Below, in pieces: positions 1 through 7,699 of a DNA stretch of 64,000 nucleotides. Position numbers and translations under genes: made by a program. The stretch is from contig NZ_BDBL01000022.1 in NCBI RefSeq assembly GCF_001612965.1, positions 100,559 to 164,558 of the forward strand, in the 5' to 3' direction. The number at the start of each line of letters is the position of its first letter. The first letter of the stretch is position 1. Source of the stretch: Nocardia kruczakiae NBRC 101016 (GTDB lineage Bacteria > Actinomycetota > Actinomycetes > Mycobacteriales > Mycobacteriaceae). The notes beneath the pieces were generated by a model. It had not been told where the DNA came from. It did no database searches and saw only the letters and a list, made by a program, of their open reading frames with translations.

Positions 1-778
1 CCTCGATCCCGCGCGCGGGCTGGTGCGGTACTCCAGCGCTGGGCATATGCCGCCCGTGCTGGCATCGCCCGGGCAGACCGGCCGGCTGCTCGAAGGCGGG
101 CGCGCGGTACCGCTGGCCACCTTCGACACCCCGAACCGGCCCGAGGCGACCACCGCGATCGAACCCGGTTCGACACTGGTGTTGTTCACCGACGGCCTGG
201 TCGAGCAGCGCGGAATCGACATCGACATCCGGTTCGATCAGATCGCCGACGAATTGTCCGGCGCCGCAACGCATCTGCCGCGCGAGGTGGCCGACGCGGT
301 GCTCTCGCGGTTGCGCCCCGACGCCGGCTACGACGACGATATCGCGATGGTGGTCTACCGCCAGCCGCCGCAGCCGCTGCATCTGGACATCCCCGCCGAA
401 CCCGCGCGGCTGTCGGGTGTGCGCCGCGCGCTGACGTCGTGGCTGTCCGCGGCCGCCGTCGGCCACGACCTCGCCGCCGATCTGGTCGCCGCCGCCAACG
501 AGGCCTGCACGAACAGTATCGAGCACGCTTATGCCCCCGGCGCTTCCGGCCACGTGACCCTCACCGCCGCCCATGTGCGCGGCGCGGTCTGCCTCGAGAT
601 CGTCGACACCGGGACGTGGCGCCCGCAGCCCGAGGATCCGGGCACCCGCGGCCGCGGGCTGTCCATGATGCGCGCCCTCACCGACGAGGTGGAGATCGAG
701 CAGACCGATGCCGGCACGCGGGTGCGGTTGACCGCGAAGCTGCCGCTGGTGACGTTCTCGGCGGCGAGCAGGGTCTGA
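1..778 (+). CDS. SpoIIE/PP2C phosphatase fused to HATPase anti-sigma kinase (5' truncated)
   Basis: The reading frame is open to the left edge, so only the C-terminal part is present. The first about 115 residues look like the end of a SpoIIE/RsbU PP2C phosphatase domain: YSSAGHMPPVL, LFTDGLVE and YDDDIAMVV match the conserved end blocks. The remaining part is an RsbW/SpoIIAB-like ATPase with N-box NEACTNSIEHAY, G1 box DTGTWRP and G2 box RGRGLSMM. Proteins of this fused type act in sigma-factor partner switching: the phosphatase dephosphorylates a STAS anti-anti-sigma protein and the kinase rephosphorylates it or binds sigma. A STAS protein lies at 7275, but a direct partnership is only inferred. 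It converges on the next gene with a 1-bp gap. The GTG at 23 is internal, not a start. Confidence 0.85.
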   Translation, partial: LDPARGLVRYSSAGHMPPVLASPGQTGRLLEGGRAVPLATFDTPNRPEATTAIEPGSTLVLFTDGLVEQRGIDIDIRFDQIADELSGAATHLPREVADAVLSRLRPDAGYDDDIAMVVYRQPPQPLHLDIPAEPARLSGVRRALTSWLSAAAVGHDLAADLVAAANEACTNSIEHAYAPGASGHVTLTAAHVRGAVCLEIVDTGTWRPQPEDPGTRGRGLSMMRALTDEVEIEQTDAGTRVRLTAKLPLVTFSAASRV

Positions 779-779
779 C

Positions 780-1676
780 TCAGTCCGTCGACGGTAACGC
801 GTCGCGCGTCTCGATTCCGAGGAGTCCGAGGGCGAAGTCGGCGTACTCGGTGGCGATCTGCTCGGGACTCGCGGGCCCGTCGAGCCGGAACCACTGCGGC
901 AACGACGTGCACATCGTGGCGATCGCCCGGCCGGCGACACGCGCATGTGCGGCAGGCAGGTCCGCCTCGGCCAGGGCGGTGTCGATGTCCGCGTCGAGCA
1001 GATACTGAATCTCGTTGCGGGATGCGGTGATTCGTCGGCGATTGTCCGGCGTGAGACTGCGCATCTCGCTCGCGCCGATGAAGGCCAGCTCGCGGCGGTG
1101 GGTGTGGAACAGGGCGAGGGCCTCGACCACGCGGATCAGGCGGTCGCGGCCACCCGCGGCCTCGCCGCGCGCTGCCCTGGTGCGCCAATGCAATTCGTCC
1201 ATCGTGAGGTCGAGCGCGCGGACGAGAAGTTCCTGTTTGTCGCGGTAGTGGTGATAGACGCCGGGCACGCTCATCTTGGCGCGGTGGGCGATCGACCGCA
1301 TGGTCGCACCGTGATATCCGGTCTCGACGAAGGAATCGATCGCGGCGGCCAGGACCGGATCGATGTCCAGTGGCGGGAATTCGCGCCAGGCACGGGTGGC
1401 GTCCCGCTCGTGCGCACCGCTCGGTCGCAGGCGCGGACGGGACGGCCGCGGCGCGGGAGATTCGTCGATCAGCCAGGCGACCGTGGTGTCGAGCGCCGCG
1501 GCCAAGGCACGCAGCCGGGTGATCGAGACGCCGGTCTTGTCGTTCTCGACCGCGCTGAGGGTGGCCGGACTGACGCCGATCCGGTCCGCGGTCGCGCGCA
1601 GCGACAGCCCGGCATCGGTTCTCGCCTGCCGTACCCGGCCGCCCACACCGTGTCGATCCCGCTCCGCACCGTTCAT
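780..1676 (-). CDS. XRE-TetR double-HTH transcriptional regulator
   Basis: A 298-residue regulator with two DNA-binding domains. Residues about 12-68 form a Cro/C1 (XRE) HTH, with LSLRATADRIGVSPATLSAVE as the helix-turn-helix. Residues about 105-155 form a TetR_N domain with TMRSIAHRAKMSVPGVYHHY, followed by a helical TetR ligand domain. I chose ATG at 1676 (MNGAERD) because upstream residues in the same frame look non-coding and the XRE domain starts soon after. It is divergent from the acyl-CoA dehydrogenase operon, and a near-perfect dyad lies just before that operon. Regulation of the operon by an acyl-CoA ligand is therefore a reasonable inference. Most TetR proteins carry only one HTH, so this architecture is unusual. 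Confidence 0.85.
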   Translation of the reverse strand: MNGAERDRHGVGGRVRQARTDAGLSLRATADRIGVSPATLSAVENDKTGVSITRLRALAAALDTTVAWLIDESPAPRPSRPRLRPSGAHERDATRAWREFPPLDIDPVLAAAIDSFVETGYHGATMRSIAHRAKMSVPGVYHHYRDKQELLVRALDLTMDELHWRTRAARGEAAGGRDRLIRVVEALALFHTHRRELAFIGASEMRSLTPDNRRRITASRNEIQYLLDADIDTALAEADLPAAHARVAGRAIATMCTSLPQWFRLDGPASPEQIATEYADFALGLLGIETRDALPSTD

Positions 1677-1767
1677 GATGTTCAGAATACCTGAACAGTA
1701 GCGCTGAGCGAAGAACACCGAATTGACAGGCTTTATCGTGACCTGCAAGTCTGCATGACAGGTGATT

Positions 1768-1785
1768 GCCGAGCGATCGTTCGGC
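1768..1785. promoter_or_regulatory. 18-bp dyad, candidate XRE-TetR operator
   Basis: GCCGAGCGATCGTTCGGC is an inverted repeat with one mismatched base pair. It sits 16 bp before the dehydrogenase start and within the divergent intergenic region. Its CGANCGATCGNTCG core resembles operators of actinobacterial TetR proteins. The site is seen directly; its binding protein is inferred from position. Confidence 0.55.
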
Positions 1786-1800
1786 GACTGAGATCGAGGA

Positions 1801-3015
1801 GTGGACGTGGCGATCGAGCTGTCCCTGCCGCCCGAGGTACACGAACTGACCGAACGTACCCGCGACTTCATCCGCGAGCGGGTGCTGCCGCTCGAGGATG
1901 CGCACGACGGCGACATCGCCGCGGCCGGTGGCGATAGGTTCCGCGTCGAACTGCAGCAGGCCGCGCGCGAGGCGGGAGTCTTCGCGCCGCACGCGCCGGT
2001 CGAATACGGCGGCCACGGTCTCGGAATGTCCGATCGCGCGCCCGTCTTCGAGGAGGCCGGCTATTCGCTGTTCGGCCCGACGGCACTGAATATCGCCGCA
2101 CCCGACGAGGGCAATGTGCACATGCTCGCCCATATCGCGAACCCGGAGCAGAAGCAGCAGTATCTCGCGCCGCTCGCGCACGGCGATGTGCGGTCCGCCT
2201 TCGCGATGACCGAACCGGCGCCCGGCGCGGGATCGGATCCGTCGGCGCTGGCCACCCGCGCGGTCCGCGCCGACGGCGGATGGCGGATCAACGGCCGCAA
2301 ATGGTTCATCACCGGCGCCGATGGCGCGGGATTCTTCATCATCATGGCCCGCACCTCGGGAGAGCCGGGTCAGCGCGGCGGCGCGACCATGTTCCTGGCG
2401 CCGGCCGATACTCCCGGCATCCGGGTCGGACGCCACCTCGACACGCTGGATCGCTCGATGGTCGGCGGACACTGCGAGGTCTTCTTCGAGGACCTGCTGG
2501 TTCCGGACGCGGCCGTTCTCGGCGAGGTCGACCGCGGCTTCGAATACGCCCAGGTCCGTCTCGGCCCGGCCCGCATGACGCACGTGATGCGCTGGCTCGG
2601 CGCCGCCCGCCGCGGACACGACGTCGCGGTCGCGCACGTGGCCCGCCGCGAGGGTTTCGGTTCGCGCCTCGGCGACCTCGGCATGGTGCAGAAGATGATC
2701 GCCGACAACGAAATCGATATCGCCGCCACCCGCGCGCTGCTGACCCGCGCGTGCTGGGAACTCGACCGCGGCGAGCCGGCCGCCAACGCCACCTCGATCG
2801 CGAAAACCTTTGCCGCCGAGGCCATTTTCCGGATCGTCGACCGCAGTATGCAGATGTGCGGCGGCCTCGGTGTTTCCGGCGATCTGCCGCTGGCGCGGCT
2901 GTCGCGTGAGGTGCGGCCCTTCCGTATCTACGACGGACCGTCCGAGGTTCATCGGTGGGCGATCGCCAAGCGTGCCGTCGGCGCCGCCAAGCGCGCATTG
3001 CGAGACGCCGAATGA
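1801..3015 (+). CDS. acyl-CoA dehydrogenase, ACAD10/11-like
   Basis: A 404-residue flavoprotein of the acyl-CoA dehydrogenase family, full length. Family blocks seen include FAMTEPAPGAGSDPS (FAD/substrate loop), GRKWFITGA and MQMCGGLGVSGDLPLARL. The position of the usual catalytic glutamate in YEGT reads YDGPSEVH, an aspartate (residue 378, codon 2932-2934). I recall a similar DGPDEVH in ACAD10/ACAD11-type enzymes, which act with an APH-like kinase on 4-hydroxyacyl-CoAs. The next gene is such a kinase and overlaps by 4 bp, so the pair may be the split form. GAGGA at 1796-1800 abuts the GTG at 1801, so the in-frame GTG at 1807 is an equally good or better start. Substrate is unknown. Confidence 0.88.
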   Translation: MDVAIELSLPPEVHELTERTRDFIRERVLPLEDAHDGDIAAAGGDRFRVELQQAAREAGVFAPHAPVEYGGHGLGMSDRAPVFEEAGYSLFGPTALNIAAPDEGNVHMLAHIANPEQKQQYLAPLAHGDVRSAFAMTEPAPGAGSDPSALATRAVRADGGWRINGRKWFITGADGAGFFIIMARTSGEPGQRGGATMFLAPADTPGIRVGRHLDTLDRSMVGGHCEVFFEDLLVPDAAVLGEVDRGFEYAQVRLGPARMTHVMRWLGAARRGHDVAVAHVARREGFGSRLGDLGMVQKMIADNEIDIAATRALLTRACWELDRGEPAANATSIAKTFAAEAIFRIVDRSMQMCGGLGVSGDLPLARLSREVRPFRIYDGPSEVHRWAIAKRAVGAAKRALRDAE

Positions 3016-4034
3016 GCCTGCCCGGAATGGATGTGCCCGCGCTCGAGCGGTTCCTGGCCGAGCAGGGCGTCGACGTGCGCGGTGAGCTGCGCGTGGAGTT
3101 GATCAGCGGCGGCCGGTCGAATCTGACCTTCGTCGCCTCCGACGAGGTGTCGAGGTGGGTGGTGCGCCGCCCGCCGGTCGCGGGGCTCACCCCGTCCGCG
3201 CACGATATGGCCCGCGAGTTCACGGTGACCCACGCCTTGCGCGAATCGGCGGTACCCGTGGCGAAGACGGTCGCCTTCGACGCCGACGGGGCCGCACTCG
3301 GCGCGCCGATGACCGTCGTGGAGTTCGTCGACGGCACCGTGATCCGCGATCAGGACGATCTCGCCACCCTCACCGACACCCAGATCGACGCCGCCGTCGA
3401 TGAACTGGTCCGGGTACTGGCCGAGCTGCACGCGGTGGATCCGGTCGCCGTCGGACTCGAAAAGTTCGGTCGCCCGGACGGATTCGTGACCCGGCAGGTC
3501 AATTTGTGGGCCTCCCAATGGGAACGGGTGAAGACCCGCGAACTTCCCGACGTCGCGACCCTGCACGCCGCCCTGGCCGAGGCGGTGCCGGACCGGTCGG
3601 CGGCCTCGATCGTGCACGGCGACTTCCGCATCGACAACACCATTCTCGATGCGCGCGATCCCGGCCGGGTCCGCGCCGTCGTCGACTGGGAGCTGTCCAC
3701 CCTCGGCGATCCGCTCACCGATGTGGCGTTGATGTGCGTGTACCGGGCACCGATCTTCGATCTGGTGCTCGGTTCGCCGGCCGCGTGGACCAGCCACCGC
3801 ATGCCCGGCGCCGACGATCTCGCCCAGGCCTACGCCACGGCCTCGGGCCGTGATCTCGGCGATTGGGGTTTCTATCTCGCATTGGCCAATTTCAAGCTCG
3901 GCGTGATCGGGGAGGGCATCACCCACCGCGCGCTGCGGGGCTCGGATGCCGGCTCCGCCGCCGAACGCGCGGCCGAGGCGACACCGGAGTTCATGGCCGC
4001 CGGGCTGCGCGCACTGAAAGGAGTCCGGAAGTGA
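3012..4034 (+). CDS. APH-family phosphotransferase, ACAD10/11 kinase-domain type
   Basis: A 340-residue protein of the aminoglycoside phosphotransferase fold. It has the catalytic loop IVHGDFRIDNTILD and the metal-binding VVDWELSTLGDPLTD, which closely resemble the kinase part of ACAD10/11 and of LvaA in levulinate catabolism. Those enzymes phosphorylate a 4-hydroxyacyl-CoA. ATG 3012 overlaps the dehydrogenase stop as ATGA, so the two are translationally coupled. Antibiotic phosphorylation is unlikely given this context. The role as a hydroxyacyl-CoA kinase is an inference from family and operon. Confidence 0.85.
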   Translation: MSLPGMDVPALERFLAEQGVDVRGELRVELISGGRSNLTFVASDEVSRWVVRRPPVAGLTPSAHDMAREFTVTHALRESAVPVAKTVAFDADGAALGAPMTVVEFVDGTVIRDQDDLATLTDTQIDAAVDELVRVLAELHAVDPVAVGLEKFGRPDGFVTRQVNLWASQWERVKTRELPDVATLHAALAEAVPDRSAASIVHGDFRIDNTILDARDPGRVRAVVDWELSTLGDPLTDVALMCVYRAPIFDLVLGSPAAWTSHRMPGADDLAQAYATASGRDLGDWGFYLALANFKLGVIGEGITHRALRGSDAGSAAERAAEATPEFMAAGLRALKGVRK

Positions 4035-4777
4035 CCGGAAATCGTAAGTCCGCCTTGATCAGCGGGGCGTCCCGCGGTATCGGGCTCGGCATCGCGAACC
4101 GCCTTGCCGAACAAGGCTATTCGCTCACCGTCACCGCCCGCGATGCCGCACGCCTCGACGAGGTCGCCGCACAGCTGCGGTCGGCCGGCGCGGCGGACGT
4201 CGTCGCCGTGGCCGCCGACATGTCCGATACCGACGGCGTCGACCGGGTGGTGGCCGAGCACGCGAACCGGTTCGGCACCCTGTCGGCGCTGATCCTCAAC
4301 GCGGGCGTCGGCACCGCAGGTCCGCTCGCCGACACCTCGATGCGGCGCTTCGACAAAACCCTCGCGGTCAATCTGCGTGCGCCGTTGCAACTCATCCAGG
4401 GCGCGCTGCCGATGCTGCGCGCCGCCGCGGCGGCCGCACCGGATCGCGGCGCGAAAGTGATTGCGCTGTCGTCGATCACCGGCGTCTACGCCGAAGCCGG
4501 ACTCGCCGTCTACGGCGCGGCCAAGGCAGCGCTCATCTCCCTGATCGCCACCCTCAACGCCGAGGAATCGGGTAATGGCATCAGCGCCACCACCCTCGCT
4601 CCCGGATATGTCGACACCGATATGAGCGCCTGGATCCACGACCGCATCCCGCCGGAGCAGATGCTCGCCGTCGGCGACATCGTCGAAATGGTCGATGCCC
4701 TGCTGCGGCTGTCGTCGCGAGCGGTGGTCCCGAACATCGTGCTGTCCCGCGCGGGAACCGACGCCTACCGCGCATAG
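4031..4777 (+). CDS. SDR family oxidoreductase
   Basis: A 248-residue classical short-chain dehydrogenase. It shows the cofactor motif SGASRGIGLGIA near the N-terminus, NAGVG, and the catalytic YGAAK with an upstream SS. GTG 4031 overlaps the kinase stop (GTGA), making this the third coupled gene. In the levulinate (lva) pathway an SDR reduces the 4-keto group before phosphorylation, so a matching 4-ketoacyl-CoA reductase role is possible but unproven. A strong stem-loop follows, so the operon probably ends here. Confidence 0.88.
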   Translation: MTGNRKSALISGASRGIGLGIANRLAEQGYSLTVTARDAARLDEVAAQLRSAGAADVVAVAADMSDTDGVDRVVAEHANRFGTLSALILNAGVGTAGPLADTSMRRFDKTLAVNLRAPLQLIQGALPMLRAAAAAAPDRGAKVIALSSITGVYAEAGLAVYGAAKAALISLIATLNAEESGNGISATTLAPGYVDTDMSAWIHDRIPPEQMLAVGDIVEMVDALLRLSSRAVVPNIVLSRAGTDAYRA

Positions 4778-4785
4778 CGACCTGC

Positions 4786-4813
4786 CTGCCGCCGGATTCC
4801 GGTCCGGCGGCAG
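4786..4813 (+). terminator. stem-loop terminator after the SDR gene
   Basis: CTGCCGCCGGA and TCCGGCGGCAG form a perfect 11-bp stem around a 6-base loop, 9 bp after the SDR stop. There is no T-run, as is usual for this kind of genome. It also lies in the short leader of the following methyltransferase. Confidence 0.65.
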
Positions 4814-4823
4814 AATTCGACGG

Positions 4824-5579
4824 ATGGAGCGGACTTTCGAGGAATTGCTCGACGACGCCGCGGCGGCTCCGGTGGACGGCTGGGGTTTCGAGTGGCTGGA
4901 CGGGCGGGCGACCGAACAGCGGCCGTCGTGGGGCTATCAGCGGCTGATGAGCGCGCGTCTGGCGACCGCGACGGCGGCGCTGGACCTCGAGACCGGCGGC
5001 GGCGAAGTTCTCGCCGAGGCCGACATCTTCCCACCGACGATGGCGGCGACCGAATCGTGGCCGCCGAATGCCGCCGCGGCGACCGCGCGGTTGCATCCAC
5101 GCGGGGCCGTGGTGGTCGCGACCGCCGACGACGCGCCGCTGCCGTTCGCCGACGCCGCCTTCGATCTGGTGACCAGCCGGCATCCGGCCGTGGTGCGGTG
5201 GGAGGAAATCGCCCGGGTGTTGCGGCCCGGCGGGACCTACTTCGCCCAGCACGTGGGACCCGCGAGCGCCTTCGAACTGATCGAATACTTCCTCGGACCG
5301 CAACCCGAGGCCCGGCGCCGCCGCCACCACGACGACGAAGCGGCCGCCGCGCGAGCCGCGGGACTGCGGATCGCCGAACTGCGCCACGAACGACTGCGGA
5401 TGGAATTCTTCGATATCGGAGCGGTCGTGTACTTCCTGCGCAAGGTGATCTGGCTCGTCCCCGGATTCACCGTCGAGCGCTATCACGACCGGCTGCGGGA
5501 GCTGGACGACCTGATCCGGCGGGAGGGGCCGTTCGTCGCTCACTCCTCGCGCACGCTGTTCGACGCCGTCAAGCCCTGA
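4824..5579 (+). CDS. class I SAM-dependent methyltransferase
   Basis: A 251-residue protein with a Methyltransf_11-like core: DAPLPFADAAFDLVTSRH is the acidic post-III region and RVLRPGGTYFAQHVG is the typical motif of the family. Motif I is degenerate; the sequence where it would lie (GGGEVLAEADIFPP) lacks a clear GxGxG. The C-terminal HDRLRELDDLIRREGPFVAHSSRTLF is common to actinobacterial proteins of this group. The substrate cannot be read from the sequence. Start ATG 4824 follows the stem-loop and has no clear Shine-Dalgarno. It is probably transcribed separately. Confidence 0.78.
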   Translation: MERTFEELLDDAAAAPVDGWGFEWLDGRATEQRPSWGYQRLMSARLATATAALDLETGGGEVLAEADIFPPTMAATESWPPNAAAATARLHPRGAVVVATADDAPLPFADAAFDLVTSRHPAVVRWEEIARVLRPGGTYFAQHVGPASAFELIEYFLGPQPEARRRRHHDDEAAAARAAGLRIAELRHERLRMEFFDIGAVVYFLRKVIWLVPGFTVERYHDRLRELDDLIRREGPFVAHSSRTLFDAVKP

Positions 5580-6029
5580 ACCGGCGGAGAGCTGGTACCC
5601 CAGCGGCACCGTCTCGGAAATTAGCTGCAAATACGCCGCGGCCGGCGCGGAGGATGGCGGCATTCCACACGCCAGCGCGCCGACGCTCGCCGTCGCCAGC
5701 GAGCGTTCGCTCCACCCGAGGAGCGGACACGACGCGGCGATGTAGATGACCTCACTGCCCTGCCCGGGGCAAGGCCGCCGTTCGCAAGATCAACGGAAAA
5801 CCGCCCGTCACGTCGAGAATGCCCCGGCAGATCCCAGCAAACCGCACCGGACGAGCGAAGGCGTCAACCTCCGGACACGGGTTTGCCCGCTTTCGCGATC
5901 GGGAAATACCTTCTGAGTTTGCTAGGTATTCGCGGGTCTGTCCGCGAGAGGTACAGCGGCGGAACGAACCGGCGTGCGGACACCATGTCGCCGGTGGTTC
6001 CGGATTGCGGACACGCGAGGAGGACTGCC
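5580..6029. other. 450-bp intergenic region, no convincing gene
   Basis: I see no frame with recognisable protein features. The stretch at about 5890-5940 is richer in A+T and carries an interrupted inverted repeat, AATACC (5905-5910) and GGTATT (5925-5930). This could be an operator or part of the promoter of the gene at 6030. Nothing else is assigned. Confidence 0.4.
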
Positions 6030-6368
6030 ATGTCTTTTCTGGCCCTCGGCTTTTTACGCACAGAGGTCTCACGCCTGCACCAGGAATGGGATGCGGCGCA
6101 GATCCGTTGTGTGGCAAGACGTCTGGGATACAAGCTCTCGGAAACGGTCGCCTTCGGCGATCGCACCGACAATCCGGTGCAGTTCCTGATCGGCGCGGCG
6201 ATCACCCACGATGCCGAAGCGGTGATCGTGCCCAGTCTCGACCACTTCCCGGACGGCATCGTCCCGGCCGAACTCGTCGAGGTCACCGACGTGATCACCG
6301 TCAGGCCGGAACGCACCTACGCGCGCTGGCCCTTGGGCGAGCCACCCGGGGCGAACGGCGCGAACTGA
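6030..6368 (+). CDS. small conserved-type hypothetical protein
   Basis: A 112-residue protein with a clear GAGGAGGA Shine-Dalgarno at 6016-6023 before ATG 6030. The sequence has an alternating helix/strand pattern (GFLRTEVS, IRCVARRLGY, DAEAVIVPSLDHF, DVITVRPERTYAR). It vaguely recalls the catalytic fold of small serine resolvases, but I see no catalytic serine motif and no DNA-binding domain. I recall similar short orphan proteins in Nocardia. No function is assigned. A frame open further upstream exists, but the ribosome site fixes this start. Confidence 0.65.
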   Translation: MSFLALGFLRTEVSRLHQEWDAAQIRCVARRLGYKLSETVAFGDRTDNPVQFLIGAAITHDAEAVIVPSLDHFPDGIVPAELVEVTDVITVRPERTYARWPLGEPPGANGAN

Positions 6369-6372
6369 CTGC

Positions 6373-6636
6373 TCACGCCCGCTTCCGCCGCACCAGCCAG
6401 ATCGCGGCGACCGCGCCCGCCGCGGTCACACCGATCGCCGGCAGTGGGATCTGCTTGACGACCTGCGCGGCCCGGTCCGCATTGTCCTGAGCGGAGCGGG
6501 CACCGCGATGCAGCCGTTCGCGGGTGCGACCGGGCACGTCGAGCTTGTCGCTGAGCGCCTGCACGGTGCGGCCCAGCTCCTCGCGCGTCAGATCGCGGTC
6601 GTAACGCAACGCTTCCGGATCGGAAGGGATGTTCAT
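6373..6636 (-). CDS. DUF3618 small membrane protein
   Basis: An 87-residue protein of the DUF3618 type: an N-terminal segment RDLTREELGRTVQALSDKLD, a helical region, then a C-terminal membrane segment (IPLPAIGVTAAGAVAAIWLV) ending in RRKRA. Its ATG overlaps the stop of the upstream holin-like gene by 4 bp, so the two are one operon. Such pairs are common in actinobacteria and are probably envelope or stress related; the actual role is unknown. Confidence 0.8.
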   Translation of the reverse strand: MNIPSDPEALRYDRDLTREELGRTVQALSDKLDVPGRTRERLHRGARSAQDNADRAAQVVKQIPLPAIGVTAAGAVAAIWLVRRKRA

Positions 6637-7046
6637 CGCCGAGTCCTCTCCTTGATGACGGCCACGTCTTCCCGGACGTTCGCGGCGGCCTGCTCGGGTA
6701 TCGGCGGACTCCCCTTGCGGATGCTCGTCCGCCCGAGGAGACCGAAGACCCCGGCGACCACGGCAAGCGCTGCCGCCACGATCAACGCGGACGCCCACAC
6801 GGGCAGCACCAGCGCCAAGCCCGTGATCGCGGCCGCGACCAGCGCGCCGAGGACGGCAAGCCCCAGCACGGCGGCCACGCCGAGCATCCCCGCACCGGCT
6901 CCCAGCCGCTTCGCCTTACCCTGCGCCTCGACGACCGCCAGTTTCGCCTCTTCGCGCACCAGCCGGCTCAGTTGCTCCGTGGTCGTGCCGACCAGTTCGG
7001 CCACCGACGCCGTCTCCGGCGCTCGGCCGTTCTCGATATGCGACAT
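6633..7046 (-). CDS. phage holin superfamily / Actinobacterial holin-X membrane protein
   Basis: A 137-residue protein with a cytoplasmic helical N-terminus (VAELVGTTTEQLSRLVREE AKLAV region), two hydrophobic segments at about 55-75 and 82-105, and a charged tail. This is the pattern of Act_holin/YqjE-like chromosomal proteins rather than a lytic phage holin. ATG 7046 is the start; it leads the two-gene operon with the DUF3618 protein. It lies divergent from a STAS gene. Confidence 0.75.
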   Translation of the reverse strand: MSHIENGRAPETASVAELVGTTTEQLSRLVREEAKLAVVEAQGKAKRLGAGAGMLGVAAVLGLAVLGALVAAAITGLALVLPVWASALIVAAALAVVAGVFGLLGRTSIRKGSPPIPEQAAANVREDVAVIKERTRR

Positions 7047-7261
7047 CTGACCCACCACTCCTCCGGGCACCGATCGAATCGGGCGAACTCGCTCCGCCCG
7101 CGAGCGAACCGCCTCTCCGGTTATTGCTCGCGATACCCGCGAAATCCGGGGCGACACCTCCTCCGGTGCGCGCGGGCGACGAATTCGCGTGCGGCGGGCG
7201 GTTAACTCCTTGCGCCGGAAAGCAATTGCCCGGCCGGAGAGAGCCACGAGTACCCAGCAGG

Positions 7262-7275
7262 TAGATTGACAACCG
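7262..7275 (+). promoter_or_regulatory. -10 element (TAGATT) of a probable leaderless STAS gene
   Basis: TAGATT at 7262-7267 fits TANNNT and ends 7 bases before GTG 7275. No Shine-Dalgarno is present. The predicted transcription start therefore coincides with the start codon. No clear -35 hexamer is seen. Confidence 0.45.
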
Positions 7276-7655
7276 TGACCAATACTTCCGGAGACGCGTA
7301 TCCCCTCGCCGACGCGATGACCACCTCGGTCAGCGTGCACGACGATGCGACCGTGCTCACGGTGGCCGGCGAGGTCGACCTGGCGACCGCTCCCGCACTG
7401 GAGAGTGCGATCGAGGCGACCCTCGGCGGTAAACCCGCGGCACTGATCATCGACCTGTTGCAGGTGAGTTTCCTGGCCTCGGCCGGAATGGCCGCGCTGG
7501 TGGCCGCCCATCAGCGGGCCGGCTCCGCGACGAGCATCGTCCTGGTCGCCGAGGGACCGGCCACGAGCAGACAGCTCAAACTGACCAATCTCGATCAGGT
7601 GTTCGCCCTGCACCCCACCCTCGATGCCGCGCTCGCGGCGCTGCACCAGGGCTGA
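7275..7655 (+). CDS. STAS-domain anti-anti-sigma factor
   Basis: A 126-residue single STAS domain protein. The core reads VLTVAGEVDLATAPALESAI then IIDLLQVSFLASAGMAALV, where the serine in FLASAGM is the expected phosphorylation site. It belongs with the SpoIIAA/RsbV class, which releases sigma factors from anti-sigma kinases when unphosphorylated. The phosphatase/kinase fusion at the left edge is a candidate partner. Start GTG 7275 is favoured by the -10 spacing; TTG 7266 would lie inside the -10. Confidence 0.88.
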   Translation: MTNTSGDAYPLADAMTTSVSVHDDATVLTVAGEVDLATAPALESAIEATLGGKPAALIIDLLQVSFLASAGMAALVAAHQRAGSATSIVLVAEGPATSRQLKLTNLDQVFALHPTLDAALAALHQG

Positions 7656-7663
7656 GCGGAGAC

Positions 7664-7692
7664 GGCCGGCAGACCGGAGCGGACTGCCGGCC
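7664..7692. terminator. bidirectional stem-loop terminator
   Basis: GGCCGGCAG and CTGCCGGCC form a 9-bp stem with an 11-base loop. It sits between the convergent STAS gene and the F420-type oxidoreductase gene, so it can serve both. Confidence 0.65.
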
Positions 7693-7699
7693 GGACCGA

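Noticed and set aside
529..2952. 807-residue open frame on the minus strand opposite the acyl-CoA dehydrogenase
   Set aside because: Only its middle shows the shadow of other genes; the sequence is Arg/Gly/Asp-rich without motifs. High-GC third-position bias leaves the antisense frame open.
3012..4034. Aminoglycoside resistance gene
   Set aside because: The fold is APH-like, but motifs and operon fit the ACAD10/11-type metabolic kinase.
6633..7046. Prophage remnant suggested by the holin-like gene
   Set aside because: No endolysin, integrase or phage gene nearby; such proteins are chromosomal envelope proteins in actinobacteria.
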